From Elioraea tepida (GTDB lineage Bacteria; Pseudomonadota; Alphaproteobacteria; Acetobacterales; Acetobacteraceae): 64,000 bases of DNA. Positions 25,951 through 39,164 of this stretch are shown in pieces (positions within the stretch are counted from its first letter, which is position 1; the number at the start of each line of letters is the position of its first letter). The notes below the pieces were generated by a model that saw only the letters and a program-made list of their open reading frames with translations, did no database searches and was not told where the DNA came from. The stretch is taken from contig NZ_CP076448.1 of assembly GCF_019203965.1 (NCBI RefSeq), positions 3,213,282-3,277,281 of the forward strand. The letters are read 5' to 3'. The translations under genes and the position numbers were made by a program.

Positions 25951-28362
25951 ATGGCACCCGAGGGGATGGCGGCTCAGTCGGCCGCAGGCTCGGCCGACGA
26001 GGCGGGCCGGATCGCGCTTCTGCGCACGCTCGAGCAGAGGGTGCTTTGGCTCGCCTGCTGGACGATCCACCACGCCAACCACATCAGGCCGTCGCGCGAC
26101 GGGCTGAAGGTCGGCGGGCATCAGGCTTCTTGCGCCTCGGTCGCGACACTGATGACCGCCCTCTACCTTGACATCCTCCGCCCGGAGGACCGGGTGGCGG
26201 TCAAGCCCCATGCGGGGCCGGTCTTCCACGCGATCCAGTATCTGCTCGGGCGGACGACACGCGAGAAGCTCGAGCGCTTCCGCGCCTTCGGCGGCACCCA
26301 GCCCTATCCGAGCCGCACACGCGACGGGCTCGACGTCGACTTCTCCACAGGCTCCGTCGGCCTTGGTGTGGCCATCACCAACTTCGCCGCGCTCGTGCAG
26401 GACTATGTCCGGCTGAAGGGCCTCGCGCCCAAGGGATCGCGGCCGGGGCGCATGGTCGCCGTGGTCGGCGATGCCGAGCTCGATGAGGGGAACATCTACG
26501 AGGCCCTGCTCGAGAGCTGGAAGCACGACATCCAGGACGTCTGGTGGATCATCGACTACAACCGCCAGAGCCTCGACTCGATTGTCCCCGACCGGCTCTT
26601 CCACCGCATCGAGGGCCTGTTCCGCGACATGCGGTGGGACGTCGTGACGGTTAAGTACGGCACGCGCCTCGAGGCCGCCTTCGCTCGGCCGGGCGGTGCC
26701 GCGCTCAGGGCCTGGATCGACGACTGCCCGAACTCGGTTTACTCGGCGCTCACCTTCCAGGGCGGTGCGGCCTGGCGCGAGGCGCTTCTCGCCGATCTCG
26801 GCCGCGATGCCGGGCTGCGCGCGATCATCGACCCGCTCCCCGACGACGAGCTTGCGGCGCTGATGACCAATCTCGGCGGCCATGACATGGAGACGGTGCT
26901 CGCCGCCCTGCGCCGCGCCGCCGCCGCGCCGCGGCCGACCGCCTTCATCGCCTACACGATCAAGGGCATGGGCCTGCCGCTTGCCGGCCACAAAGACAAC
27001 CACGCCGGGCTGATGACGGTCGAGCAGATGGAGCGGTTCCGCGCCGCCCTCGGGATCTCGCCCGGAAAGGAGTGGGAACCGTTCGCCGGGCTCGACGCGG
27101 CGACGGCAGCCGAGCTGAAGCGGTTCCTTGCGACCGTTCCCTTCGCCGGCGCGCTCGCGGGCGACGGCGAACGCCGCGGGCGGCGCCGGGTGGCGCCGCC
27201 GGTTCCGATTCCCGACACCCTGCCGGAGCCCCGACGCGCACCGGGCCGGAAAATGTCGACCCAGGAGGCCTTCGGCCAGATCCTTTCCGAGATCGGCCGC
27301 GGCCAGGGCGAGCTCGCGCCGCTCGCCTCGCGGATCCTCACGACGAGCCCTGACGTGACGGTCTCGACGAGCCTCGGCCCATGGGTGAACCGCCGCGGCG
27401 TGTTTAGCCGCCATCGCCGAAACGACGCGTTCCGTGACCAGAAGGTGGCCTCGGCCCAGAAATGGGTGATGACGCCAGAGGGGCAGCATGTCGAGCTCGG
27501 CATCGCCGAGCAGAACCTGTTCCTGCTTCTCGCCGCCGCTGGCCTTTCCCACGAACTCAACGGGGTGCGGCTCCTTCCTGTGGGGACGGTCTATGACACC
27601 TTCGTCCAGCGCGGGCTCGATGCGCTGTTCTACGGGTGCTACCAGGATGCGCGGTTCCTGCTCGTCTCAACCCCCTCAGGCATCACGCTTGCGCCCGAGG
27701 GGGGGCAGCACCAGTCGATCTACACGCCGCTGATCGGCATCGGCCAGGACCGGCTCGCCTTCTATGAGCCGGCGCATGTGGACGAGCTCTGCCACCTGTT
27801 GGCGCATGCCTTCCGCCACATCCAGGCGGAGGATGGCTGCTCGGTGTGGCTTCGGCTCTCCACACGCCCGCTGGCCCAGCCCGACCGCCTGCTCGGCGAG
27901 GCTGAGAAGGCGGCGATCGTCGCCGGCGGCTATTGGCGCGTTCCGCCGGCGCCGGGCGCACGCCTTGCAATCGCCTACGAGGGACCGGTGGCCGAGGAGG
28001 CAGAGGCCGCGCACGCCGCTCTCGCCGAAGAGGTGCCGGGGGTGGGCCTGCTCGCCATCACCTCGCCGGACCGTCTGCACGCGGATTGGCTCGCCGCCGC
28101 CCGGGCCCGCCGCGAGGGCCGCGCGGCGACCGCCCATGTCGAGGCGCTGCTCGGCGCACTCGCTCCCGATGCCGGGATCGTCACGGTGGTCGACGGCCAC
28201 CCCGCCACCCTTGCCTGGCTCGGCGCGGTGCGCGGCCAGCGAATCCAGGCGCTCGGCGTCGACCGGTTCGGCCAGACCGGCGACATCCCCGACCTCTACC
28301 GTGCCTACGGGCTCGACACCGACGCCATCCTCGATGCGGCGGCGGCGGCGCTGATCGGCTGA
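25951..28362 (+). CDS. AceE-like thiamine-diphosphate enzyme (transketolase / pyruvate dehydrogenase E1 type)
   Basis: The 803-residue protein has three transketolase-fold domains. The N-terminal domain carries GGHQASCASVATL (near 57) and the thiamine-diphosphate motif GDAELDEGN with downstream IIDYNRQSLDSIV (about 174-210). The middle pyrimidine-binding domain is near 480-650 (ELGIAEQNLFLLLAAAGLS), and a transketolase C-terminal domain ends the chain. Order and motifs resemble homodimeric pyruvate dehydrogenase E1 (AceE), but it is shorter (about 890 in AceE) and no E2 or E3 gene is nearby. Its reaction is unknown. It lies 12 bases after malonyl-CoA decarboxylase, so both are probably co-transcribed. 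Confidence 0.82.
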   Translation: MAPEGMAAQSAAGSADEAGRIALLRTLEQRVLWLACWTIHHANHIRPSRDGLKVGGHQASCASVATLMTALYLDILRPEDRVAVKPHAGPVFHAIQYLLGRTTREKLERFRAFGGTQPYPSRTRDGLDVDFSTGSVGLGVAITNFAALVQDYVRLKGLAPKGSRPGRMVAVVGDAELDEGNIYEALLESWKHDIQDVWWIIDYNRQSLDSIVPDRLFHRIEGLFRDMRWDVVTVKYGTRLEAAFARPGGAALRAWIDDCPNSVYSALTFQGGAAWREALLADLGRDAGLRAIIDPLPDDELAALMTNLGGHDMETVLAALRRAAAAPRPTAFIAYTIKGMGLPLAGHKDNHAGLMTVEQMERFRAALGISPGKEWEPFAGLDAATAAELKRFLATVPFAGALAGDGERRGRRRVAPPVPIPDTLPEPRRAPGRKMSTQEAFGQILSEIGRGQGELAPLASRILTTSPDVTVSTSLGPWVNRRGVFSRHRRNDAFRDQKVASAQKWVMTPEGQHVELGIAEQNLFLLLAAAGLSHELNGVRLLPVGTVYDTFVQRGLDALFYGCYQDARFLLVSTPSGITLAPEGGQHQSIYTPLIGIGQDRLAFYEPAHVDELCHLLAHAFRHIQAEDGCSVWLRLSTRPLAQPDRLLGEAEKAAIVAGGYWRVPPAPGARLAIAYEGPVAEEAEAAHAALAEEVPGVGLLAITSPDRLHADWLAAARARREGRAATAHVEALLGALAPDAGIVTVVDGHPATLAWLGAVRGQRIQALGVDRFGQTGDIPDLYRAYGLDTDAILDAAAAALIG

Positions 28363-28470
28363 CGGCGCGCAGGTTGCGCGGCGACGCGTTCGGCGGTACA
28401 TGCCGCGGCTCTCGGGCGGTTCGGCCGCGCCGGCGGAAGGCGGTTGGGGAGAAGCCGCGCCGAGCCTGCC

Positions 28471-28554
28471 GCGGGCGTGGCGGAACTGGCAGACGCGCCG
28501 GATTTAGGTTCCGGTGACGCAAGTCGTGGGGGTTCAAATCCCTCCGCCCGCACC
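28471..28554 (+). tRNA. tRNA-Leu (anticodon TAG)
   Basis: The 84-base cloverleaf has acceptor arms GCGGGCG and CGCCCGC, a D arm GGCGGAACTGGCAGACGC, an anticodon stem CCGGA/TCCGG with loop TTTAGGT (anticodon TAG at 28505-28507), a class II variable arm, the T loop TTCAAAT and an encoded CCA. It reads CUA codons. It is placed just upstream of tig. Confidence 0.96.
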
Positions 28555-28600
28555 ACGGCCAAGCGCCCGCCGCCGACGCGGCGTGGCCAAGCGAAAGACG

Positions 28601-29926
28601 ATGACGATGCAGGTCACCGAGAAGTCAGCCGAAGGATTGAAGCGCGCCTATGCGGTGGTGCTGCCGGCCGCAACGATCGCCGCCAAGCGCGATGCCAGGC
28701 TCGCCGAGATCGGGCGCGGGCTGCGCCTGCCCGGCTTCCGCCCCGGCAAGGTGCCGCCAGCGATCGTCAAACAGCGCTTCGGCAGCGCGATCATGGGCGA
28801 GGTGCTCGAGAAGAGCCTCGACGAAGCCACCCGCGCGGTGGTGACCGAGCGGGGCCTGAAGCCCGCGTTGCAGCCGAAGGTCGAGATCGTCAACTGGTCC
28901 GACGGGGCGGACCTCGAGTTCACCCTCGACATCGAGGTCCTGCCCGAGATCACGCCCCCCGACCTCAAGTCGATCGCGGTCGAGAAACTGGTCGCGACCC
29001 CGACCGAGAGCGAGGTCGAGCAGAGGCTCGCCGAGATAGCCAAGCGCCATCGCAACTCCGAGCCGGTCGAGGAGCAGCGCCCCGCGGTTGCCGGCGATCT
29101 GCTCGTCGTCGATTTCGTCGGCCGGATCGACGGCAAGCCGTTCCGCGGCGGCTCCGCCACCGACATGGAGGTCGAGGTCGGCGGCCCAGGCTTCGTCCCG
29201 GGCTTCACCGAGGGGCTCATCGGCCTCGCGGTCGGCGAGACGAAGGACATCGAGGTGTCGTTTCCGGCAGGCTACGTGGCGAGCGACCTCGCGGGCAAGA
29301 CGGCGACCTTCACGGTCACCGCCAAGGCGCTGCGGCGGGCGCTGCCCGCCGAACCGTCCGAAGAGCTTGCGAAGAAGCACGGGTTCGAGACGCTTGCGGC
29401 GATGCGGGAGGCGATTCGCGGCGCGATCCAGCGCGAGTACGACCAGATGAGCCGGCTCAGGCTGAAGCGCGCCGTGCTTGACCAGCTCGCCGAGCGGGCG
29501 ACCTTCCCAGTGCCGGACGGCATGGTGGAGGGGGAGTTCCAGGCGATCTGGCAGCGCGTCGAGCAGGACCTGAAGGACGGGCGCTTGGACGAGGCCGACC
29601 AGGGCAAGGACGAGGCGACGCTCAAATCGGAATACCGGGCGATCGCGGAACGCCGGGTGCGGCTTGGGCTGCTGCTTGCCGAAATCGGCCGGGCCAACAA
29701 TCTCTCGGTGAGCGAAGACGAGCTCAAGCGGGCGGTGATCGCCGAGGCCCAGCGCTATCCGGGCCAGGAGCGTAAGGTCATCGAGTACTACCAGCAGAAC
29801 CCGCAGGCCATCGAACGGTTCCGCGCCCCGATCTTCGAGGAGAAGGCGATCGACTTCGTCCTCGAGCTCGCGCAGGTGACCGAGCGGTCGGTGACGCCCG
29901 AGGAGCTTGCCAAGGATCCGGACTAG
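28601..29926 (+). CDS. tig: Trigger factor
   Basis: Trigger factor is the ribosome-bound chaperone with peptidyl-prolyl isomerase activity. The 441-residue protein shows the ribosome-binding loop GFRPGKVP (near residue 48), the FKBP-type domain (about 155-245, with [17 protein letters not shown] and [13 protein letters not shown]) and a long helical C-terminal domain. Length is normal. ATG at 28601 is used; ATG at 28607 gives the more usual family start MQVTE. It begins the cluster tig-clpP-clpX-lon, all on the plus strand. Confidence 0.96.
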   Translation: MTMQVTEKSAEGLKRAYAVVLPAATIAAKRDARLAEIGRGLRLPGFRPGKVPPAIVKQRFGSAIMGEVLEKSLDEATRAVVTERGLKPALQPKVEIVNWSDGADLEFTLDIEVLPEITPPDLKSIAVEKLVATPTESEVEQRLAEIAKRHRNSEPVEEQRPAVAGDLLVVDFVGRIDGKPFRGGSATDMEVEVGGPGFVPGFTEGLIGLAVGETKDIEVSFPAGYVASDLAGKTATFTVTAKALRRALPAEPSEELAKKHGFETLAAMREAIRGAIQREYDQMSRLRLKRAVLDQLAERATFPVPDGMVEGEFQAIWQRVEQDLKDGRLDEADQGKDEATLKSEYRAIAERRVRLGLLLAEIGRANNLSVSEDELKRAVIAEAQRYPGQERKVIEYYQQNPQAIERFRAPIFEEKAIDFVLELAQVTERSVTPEELAKDPD

Positions 29927-29981
29927 GGCCGAGACCAGCCTGACGAGACCCCGCCCCAAGAGGAAGGAGCCCCGACAACCG

Positions 29982-30620
29982 ATGCCCGAGCGCAGCCCGT
30001 TCGAGATCTACGCCAACACGCTCGTGCCGATGGTGATCGAGCAGACGGCGCGCGGCGAGAGGGCTTTCGACATCTATTCCCGCCTCCTCAAGGAGCGGAT
30101 CATCTTCCTCACCGGGCCGGTGCATGATGCGGTGGCGAGCCTGATCTGCGCCCAGCTCCTGTTCCTTGAGAGCGAGAACCCGAACAAGGACGTCGCCTTC
30201 TACATCAACAGCCCGGGCGGGGTGGTGACCTCCGGCCTCGCGATCTACGACACGATGCAATACATCCGCTCGCCGGTGAGCACGGTGTGCATTGGCCAGG
30301 CGGCCTCGATGGGAAGCCTGCTGCTTGCGGCCGGCGCGGCCGGCAAGCGCTACTGCCTGCCGAACAGCCGGGTGATGGTGCACCAGCCTTCGGGCGGGGC
30401 CCAGGGCCAGGCCACCGACATCGAGATCCAGGCGCGCGAGATCCTTGCCGTGCGGGCGCGGCTGAACCAGATCTATGCCCGGCACACGGGCCAGCCGCTC
30501 GAGCGGATCGAGCAGACGCTCGAACGCGACCGGTTCATGTCGGCCGAGGAGGCGAAGGAGTTCGGGATCGTCGACCACGTGGTCGAGAACCGGCCCCCGC
30601 CGGACGCCGAGAAGAAATAG
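29982..30620 (+). CDS. clpP: ATP-dependent Clp protease proteolytic subunit ClpP
   Basis: The 212-residue serine protease forms the tetradecameric chamber used by ClpX and ClpA. The catalytic triad is visible as Ser109 (GQAASMGS), His134 (MVHQPSGG) and Asp183 ([11 protein letters not shown]). The ATG at 29982 has an AGGAAGGAG Shine-Dalgarno and gives the usual short propeptide-like start [13 protein letters not shown]. It is 55 bases after tig. Confidence 0.97.
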   Translation: MPERSPFEIYANTLVPMVIEQTARGERAFDIYSRLLKERIIFLTGPVHDAVASLICAQLLFLESENPNKDVAFYINSPGGVVTSGLAIYDTMQYIRSPVSTVCIGQAASMGSLLLAAGAAGKRYCLPNSRVMVHQPSGGAQGQATDIEIQAREILAVRARLNQIYARHTGQPLERIEQTLERDRFMSAEEAKEFGIVDHVVENRPPPDAEKK

Positions 30621-30722
30621 GCGGAACACGAGGAGCGGGGCATCGGCTGACCACGGGCGTGCGGCGGCCGGCCGGGCGTCGGCCAGGGCGGCATGGCGCG
30701 GCGTCGGACGAACGGCCATCGC

Positions 30723-30751
30723 TTGTGCCACCGGGCACCCGGGCGTATCCT
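30723..30751 (+). promoter_or_regulatory. Candidate promoter upstream of clpX
   Basis: TTGTGC at 30723-30728 and TATCCT at 30746-30751 are separated by 17 bases, 36 bases before the clpX start. This fits a weak housekeeping promoter allowing clpX expression apart from clpP. No clear heat-shock element was seen. Confidence 0.3.
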
Positions 30752-30787
30752 CATCTCTTCGGAAGCCGCACCGGACTCGGAGCAGGC

Positions 30788-32044
<1,257 letters not shown>

Positions 32045-32049
32045 TCCGC

Positions 32050-32067
32050 CCCCGCCGCCTGGCGGGG
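32050..32067 (+). terminator. Short perfect hairpin after clpX
   Basis: CCCCGCC (32050-32056) pairs perfectly with GGCGGGG (32061-32067) over a four-base loop, beginning 5 bases after the clpX stop. There is no T-run, so it may be a weak or factor-assisted terminator or a processing site between clpX and lon. Confidence 0.4.
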
Positions 32068-32189
32068 CTCGTGATGCATCGGGGTTGATCGGGGTGCCGG
32101 CAGCCTCATGTATCCTGACGTGACATGGGGTCTTTGGGCCAGGGCATGGTGCATGGTCCGAGGGCTGCCGAACCAGGAAGCACGCAAGA

Positions 32190-34637
<2,448 letters not shown>

Positions 34638-34801
34638 GGCTGCTGGGACTCGGCCGCGTCCCGAGCGGACAGGGCGCGGCCGGGAGCCGCGGGGTGCATC
34701 CTCTCGCGAGTCGCTCTCGCCGGGGATCAGCGGGAGCAGGCGTTCCGCCTGCGCAAGGCCCGAAAACGGCCGATTCGCTAGGAAAAAGCGGCGTCGACGC
34801 A

Positions 34802-34831
34802 TTGACGCGGGAGAATCGCGCTGCCTAGAGT
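34802..34831 (+). promoter_or_regulatory. Probable sigma-70 type promoter of hupB
   Basis: TTGACG (34802-34807) and TAGAGT (34826-34831) are separated by 18 bases, about 90 bases upstream of the HU start, in the 284-base gap after lon. Nothing else resembling a gene is visible in 34638-34921. Confidence 0.5.
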
Positions 34832-34921
34832 GCAGCCGTGCGTTGCAGCCAGGTTGCGGATGTCCGCGGCCTGGAGGTGCGCAATCCCTTCCGCTCCAGT
34901 CACGTCGAAGAGGGCAAGCCC

Positions 34922-35197
34922 GTGAACAAGAACGACCTGGTCGCCGTTGTCGCCGACAAGACCGACCTGCCCAAGGCCAAGACGGCCGAGGTGATCGATG
35001 CCGTGTTGGACGCGATCACGGCCGCCCTGAAGAAGAAGGACGGCGAAGTTCGCCTCGTTGGCTTCGGCACCTTCTCCAAGTCGAAGCGCAAGGCAGGAAT
35101 CGGCCGCAACCCGCGCACCGGCGAGCAGATCAAGATCGCCTCCTCGGTGTCGGTTCGCTTCAAGGCTGGCAAGGCACTAAAGGACGCCGTCAACTGA
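34922..35197 (+). CDS. hupB: DNA-binding protein HU
   Basis: The 91-residue protein is a typical HU-family histone-like DNA-bending protein. It has an N-terminal helix pair (NKNDLVAVVADKTDLPKA), the beta-arm with GFGTFSKSKRKA and the conserved arm tip GRNPRTGEQIKI. The start is a GTG at 34922, giving the standard M-N-K-N-D-L start; the frame continues upstream without family similarity. It follows lon, the usual order in this lineage. Confidence 0.96.
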   Translation: MNKNDLVAVVADKTDLPKAKTAEVIDAVLDAITAALKKKDGEVRLVGFGTFSKSKRKAGIGRNPRTGEQIKIASSVSVRFKAGKALKDAVN

Positions 35198-35221
35198 GCC
35201 GTGCTCGAGCAGCGTGGCGGC

Positions 35222-35257
35222 AGGCCGGCGGCGGTGACGCTTCCGGCCTTTCGCATT
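35222..35257 (+). terminator. Candidate hupB terminator
   Basis: AGGCCGG (35222-35228) pairs with CCGGCCT (35243-35249) over a 14-base loop, followed by TTCGCATTT. It lies 25 bases after the hupB stop and upstream of tRNA-Val. The T-rich tail is weak. Confidence 0.4.
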
Positions 35258-35292
35258 TGCCCAAACCCACGCTCGCGGCGTATCACCGCCCC

Positions 35293-35367
35293 GGGCGATT
35301 AGCTCAGCGGCAGAGCGCCTCGCTTACACCGAGGATGTCGGCGGTTCGAGTCCGTCATCGCCCACCA
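35293..35367 (+). tRNA. tRNA-Val (anticodon TAC)
   Basis: The 75-base cloverleaf has acceptor arms GGGCGAT/ATCGCCC, D arm AGCTCAGCGGCAGAGC, anticodon stem CCTCG/CGAGG with loop CTTACAC (TAC at 35325-35327), T loop TTCGAGT and an encoded CCA. It reads GUA codons. Confidence 0.97.
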
Positions 35368-35424
35368 TCGTTTTTCGCGCGCCTTGACACCCCCATCCCG
35401 CCTGCCTAAGAGCGGCGTACGCGC

Positions 35425-35501
35425 GCGGGTGTAGCTCAGTCGGTTAGAGCGCCGGCCTGTCACGCCGGAGGTCGCGGGTTCGAGCCCCGTCACTCGCGCC
35501 A
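35425..35501 (+). tRNA. tRNA-Asp (anticodon GTC)
   Basis: The 77-base cloverleaf has acceptor arms GCGGGTG/CACTCGC with one G-T wobble, D arm TAGCTCAGTCGGTTAGAGC, anticodon stem CCGGC/GCCGG with loop CTGTCAC (GTC at 35459-35461), T loop TTCGAGC, discriminator G and an encoded CCA. It lies 57 bases after tRNA-Val. Confidence 0.97.
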
Positions 35502-35690
35502 TTCCCCCCTCCCTCACGAGAGCACGTGCCGAGCGCCCGTCCGCTGGGCCAAAGGCGGGCGCGCCGAGGCCCGGGCAAACCGGGTACGCAGGCCCGGCAC
35601 GGGTGGAAACGTGCCGCGTTCCCGTCTAATGTCGCAGCGCAGCAAGACCCGGGGGAGGGACCCACCGGGCCGACGGAGCACTGCGCGGCC

Positions 35691-36056
35691 ATGCCGTCTA
35701 TCCTGGCGGAATATTTCCCGATCCTCGTCTTCATCGGCATCGCCGCCGCGATCGCGGTGGCGATGGTCGGCGCCTCGCTGATCCTCGCCCGCCAGGCGCC
35801 GGACCCGATGAAGCTCTCGGCCTATGAATGCGGCTTCGAGCCGTTCGACGATGCGCGCCGGAAGTTCGATGTGCGCTTCTACCTCGTCGCCATCCTCTTC
35901 ATCATCTTCGACCTCGAGGTCGCCTTCCTGTTCCCCTGGGCGGTCACCTTGGGCGAGATCGGCTGGTTCGGCTTCGCCTCGATGATGATCTTCCTTGGCA
36001 TGCTGACGATCGGCTTCATCTATGAGTGGAGAAAGGGTGCGCTCGAGTGGGAGTGA
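35691..36056 (+). CDS. nuoA: NADH-quinone oxidoreductase subunit A
   Basis: This 121-residue, three-span membrane subunit of complex I has spans near 8-30, 60-82 and 88-110. The loop carries the quinone-site motif [20 protein letters not shown], including the conserved Cys. It starts the 14-gene nuo operon. The ATG at 35691 gives the usual short periplasmic N-terminus; no strong Shine-Dalgarno is present. Confidence 0.96.
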   Translation: MPSILAEYFPILVFIGIAAAIAVAMVGASLILARQAPDPMKLSAYECGFEPFDDARRKFDVRFYLVAILFIIFDLEVAFLFPWAVTLGEIGWFGFASMMIFLGMLTIGFIYEWRKGALEWE

Positions 36057-36078
36057 GCGCACGCGTGGAGAAGCCGCG

Positions 36079-36639
36079 ATGACCGCCCAGACCGACGTGA
36101 CCATCGCCTGGAACCGCGAGGCGATCAGCCCGGGGCCCCAGCAGGAGGCACTCCTGCGCGACGTCACGGGGCAGATCGCCGAGAAGGGATTCGTCGTCGC
36201 CCAGCTCGACCGGCTGGTGACGTGGGCGCGCACAGGCAGCCTCTGGCCGATGACCTTCGGCCTCGCCTGCTGCGCCGTCGAGATGATCCATGCCTACATG
36301 AGCCGCTACGACCTCGACCGGTTCGGCATCATCCCGCGCGCGAGCCCACGGCAATCGGACGTGATGATCGTCGCCGGCACCTTGACCAACAAAATGGCGC
36401 CCGCTCTGCGCAAGGTGTACGACCAGATGCCCGAGCCGCGCTGGGTGATTTCGATGGGAAGCTGCGCCAATGGCGGCGGCTACTACCACTATTCCTACTC
36501 GGTGGTGCGCGGCTGCGACCGGATCGTTCCCGTCGACATCTACGTCCCCGGCTGCCCGCCGACGGCCGAGGCGCTCGTCTACGGCATCATGCAGCTGCAG
36601 AAGAAGATACGCCGCACCGGAACGGTGCTGCGCCGCTGA
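36079..36639 (+). CDS. nuoB: NADH-quinone oxidoreductase subunit B
   Basis: NuoB holds iron-sulfur cluster N2, the last in the chain to quinone. The 186-residue protein keeps all four ligands, Cys64 and Cys65 (GLACCAVEM), Cys129 (GSCANGGG) and Cys159 (VPGCPPTAE). The ATG at 36079 has a GGAGAAG Shine-Dalgarno, 22 bases after nuoA. Confidence 0.98.
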   Translation: MTAQTDVTIAWNREAISPGPQQEALLRDVTGQIAEKGFVVAQLDRLVTWARTGSLWPMTFGLACCAVEMIHAYMSRYDLDRFGIIPRASPRQSDVMIVAGTLTNKMAPALRKVYDQMPEPRWVISMGSCANGGGYYHYSYSVVRGCDRIVPVDIYVPGCPPTAEALVYGIMQLQKKIRRTGTVLRR

Positions 36640-36651
36640 GAGATCGGACGC

Positions 36652-37266
36652 GTGACTGAGACCATCACCCAGGCGCTCGCCGCTCTCGGCGCGGCGGTGG
36701 CGGAGGCGGTGCCGCAGGCGGTGCGGGCACATCGCGTCGCGCTCGGCGAACTCGAGATCGTCGCACGCGCCGACACGCTGCCCTCCCTCATGGCGGTGCT
36801 GCGCGACGACCCGCAGTTCGGTTTCACCCAGCTGATGGACCTCTGCGGGGTGGACTGGCCGGAGCGGGCCGAGCGCTTCGATGTCGTCTACAACCTGCTC
36901 GCCCCGGCGACGAACCGGCGCGTGCGCGTGATCGTTCCTGTGGCCGAGGGCGCGGCGGTTCCGTCGGTCGTCTCTCTCTGGCCGGCAGCCGGCTGGTACG
37001 AGCGCGAGGCGTGGGACCTCTTCGGCATTCCCTTCGCCGGCAACCCCGATCTGCGGCGCATCCTCACCGACTACGGCTTCGAGGGGCACCCGCTGCGGAA
37101 GGACTTCCCGCTGACCGGCCATGTCGAGCTCCGCTACGACGAGGAGCAGAAGCGTGTGGTCTACGAGCCGGTGAAGCTGACGCAGGAGTTCCGCAACTTC
37201 GATTTCCTTTCGCCCTGGGAAGGCATGACCACGCTTCCCGGCGACGAGAAGGCAAGGAGGGGGTGA
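36652..37266 (+). CDS. nuoC: NADH-quinone oxidoreductase subunit C
   Basis: The 204-residue peripheral-arm subunit has the 30-kDa subunit signature [20 protein letters not shown] near residue 115. It is a separate gene, not fused to nuoD as in enterobacteria. The start is a GTG at 36652, 12 bases after nuoB. Confidence 0.97.
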   Translation: MTETITQALAALGAAVAEAVPQAVRAHRVALGELEIVARADTLPSLMAVLRDDPQFGFTQLMDLCGVDWPERAERFDVVYNLLAPATNRRVRVIVPVAEGAAVPSVVSLWPAAGWYEREAWDLFGIPFAGNPDLRRILTDYGFEGHPLRKDFPLTGHVELRYDEEQKRVVYEPVKLTQEFRNFDFLSPWEGMTTLPGDEKARRG

Positions 37267-37271
37267 GCGCG

Positions 37272-38477
37272 ATGGCGGAGACGACGGCGGCCGCCCAAAC
37301 CGGCACCCCAGAGCGGCGCACCCACACGATGAATTTCGGGCCGCAGCATCCGGCAGCACACGGCGTGCTTCGCCTCGTGCTCGAGCTCGACGGCGAGGTG
37401 GTCGAACGTGCCGATCCGCATATCGGCCTTTTGCACCGCGGCACCGAGAAGCTGATCGAGTACAAGACCTATATCCAGGCGGTGCCCTATTTCGACCGGC
37501 TCGACTATGTCTCGCCGATGGCGCAGGAGCATGCCTTCGCCCTTGCCACCGAAAAGCTGCTGGGAATCGAGGTGCCGCCGCGCGCCCGGTACATCCGCGT
37601 CCTGTTCGCCGAGATCAGCCGGATTCTCAACCACCTGCTCAACGTTACCACCTACGCGATCGATGTCGGGGCCATCACGCCCGCGCTCTGGGGCTTCGAG
37701 GAGCGCGAGAAGCTGATGGAGTTCCACGAGGCCGTTTCCGGCGCGCGGCTGCATGCGAACTACTTCCGCCCAGGCGGTGTCGCGAAGGACATGCCGGCGG
37801 GTCTTGCCGACCGGATCGCCGAGTGGGCCGAGGCCTTCCCGAAGTTCATCGACGATCTCGAGACCCTGCTCACCGAGAACCGGATCTGGAAGCAGCGGAC
37901 GGTCGATATCGGCATCATGTCGCTCAAGGACGCGCTCGCCTGGGGCTGGTCAGGCCCCTGCCTGCGCGCCTCCGGAGCGGCGTGGGACCTGCGCAAGAGC
38001 CAGCCCTACGACGTCTATGGCGAGCTTGAGTTCGACATCCCCGTCGGCCGCAACGGCGACTGCTACGACCGCTACCTCGTGCGCGTCGCCGAGATGCGGG
38101 AAAGCCTGAAGATCATCCGCCAGTGCCTCGCCCGCATGCCCGACGGCCCGGTCAAGACCCAGGACCACAAGATCACGCCGCCCTCACGCGCGGAGATGAA
38201 GCGGTCGATGGAGGCGCTGATCCACCACTTCAAGCTCTACACGGAGGGGTTCCACGTCCCGGCGGGGTCGACCTACACGGTGGTCGAGGCACCCAAAGGG
38301 GAGTTCGGCGTCTATCTGATCGCCGACGGAACGAACAAGCCCTACCGCTGCAAGATCCGCGCGCCGGGCTTCGCCCACCTGCAGGCAATGGACCATCTCG
38401 CCAAGGGCCATATGCTGGCCGATGCGGTGGCGATCATCGGCAGCCTCGACATCGTGTTCGGGGAGATCGACCGGTGA
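37272..38477 (+). CDS. nuoD: NADH-quinone oxidoreductase subunit D
   Basis: The 401-residue 49-kDa subunit forms the quinone pocket with NuoB. It has [19 protein letters not shown] at the N-terminus (near 22) and the expected hydrogenase-like fold, including [12 protein letters not shown] and the C-terminal DIVFGEIDR. The ATG at 37272 is used; a GTG at 37263 is in frame and overlaps the nuoC stop, so coupling is possible from either. Confidence 0.98.
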   Translation: MAETTAAAQTGTPERRTHTMNFGPQHPAAHGVLRLVLELDGEVVERADPHIGLLHRGTEKLIEYKTYIQAVPYFDRLDYVSPMAQEHAFALATEKLLGIEVPPRARYIRVLFAEISRILNHLLNVTTYAIDVGAITPALWGFEEREKLMEFHEAVSGARLHANYFRPGGVAKDMPAGLADRIAEWAEAFPKFIDDLETLLTENRIWKQRTVDIGIMSLKDALAWGWSGPCLRASGAAWDLRKSQPYDVYGELEFDIPVGRNGDCYDRYLVRVAEMRESLKIIRQCLARMPDGPVKTQDHKITPPSRAEMKRSMEALIHHFKLYTEGFHVPAGSTYTVVEAPKGEFGVYLIADGTNKPYRCKIRAPGFAHLQAMDHLAKGHMLADAVAIIGSLDIVFGEIDR

Positions 38478-39160
38478 CCGACCGTTCCACGCCCGCGCAG
38501 GCCTATCACGGCGGCCCCGCGACCTTCGCCTTCTCGGAGGCCTATCGCAAGGCCGCCGAGAAGCAGATCGCGAAGTACCCCCCCGGCAAGCAGGCCTCCG
38601 CCGTGAAGGCGCTGCTTGATCTCGCGATGCGGCAGATGGAGGAGGAGACCGGCGCGCGCTGGCTTCCGCGCGCGGCGATGGACCATGTCGCCGCCGTCCT
38701 CGGCATGCCGCCGATCCGCGTCTACGAGGTCGCCTCCTTCTACTCGATGTTCAAGACGCGGCCCGTCGGGCGGTATCACCTTCAGGTCTGCACCACCACG
38801 CCCTGCTGGCTGCGCGGGTCGGACGCCGTGCTCGCCGCCTGCCGGCGCGCCGCAGGCGGCGTGCCAGACGGGACCGTCAGCGCGGACGGGATGTTCTCGG
38901 TCGAGGAGGTGGAGTGCCTCGGCGCCTGCGTGAACGCGCCGATCCTGTGGGTCGGCGACCACTACTACGAGGACCTGGATGGTCCGGCAACAGAACGGAT
39001 CCTCGAGGCGCTCCGCCGCGGCGAGGTTCCGCCGCCCGGGTCGGCGATCGGCCGGCAGGGCTCAGCGCCCGAAGGAGTGCGCACCACGCTTCTGGACGTT
39101 CCGCCTCCCTTGCCTTACCGGCCCGAGGGGGCGGCGCCGGAACCAGCGGAAGGAGGCTGA
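38474..39160 (+). CDS. nuoE: NADH-quinone oxidoreductase subunit E
   Basis: The 228-residue protein is the 24-kDa subunit with the thioredoxin-like fold holding cluster N1a. Ligands are visible in [10 protein letters not shown] and [10 protein letters not shown]. The C-terminal tail beyond about residue 190 is Pro-rich. The GTG at 38474 overlaps the nuoD stop by 4 bases (GTGA). Confidence 0.96.
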   Translation: MTDRSTPAQAYHGGPATFAFSEAYRKAAEKQIAKYPPGKQASAVKALLDLAMRQMEEETGARWLPRAAMDHVAAVLGMPPIRVYEVASFYSMFKTRPVGRYHLQVCTTTPCWLRGSDAVLAACRRAAGGVPDGTVSADGMFSVEEVECLGACVNAPILWVGDHYYEDLDGPATERILEALRRGEVPPPGSAIGRQGSAPEGVRTTLLDVPPPLPYRPEGAAPEPAEGG

Positions 39161-39164
39161 GGGG

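Noticed and set aside
28444..29481. Long Arg-rich frame starting at the tRNA-Leu and overlapping tig
   Set aside because: It is the +1 shadow of trigger factor and runs through the tRNA.
32085..32116. Promoter for lon from TTGATC and TATCCT
   Set aside because: The spacer is 20 bases, outside the usual 16-18, and no better pair or heat-shock element was found.
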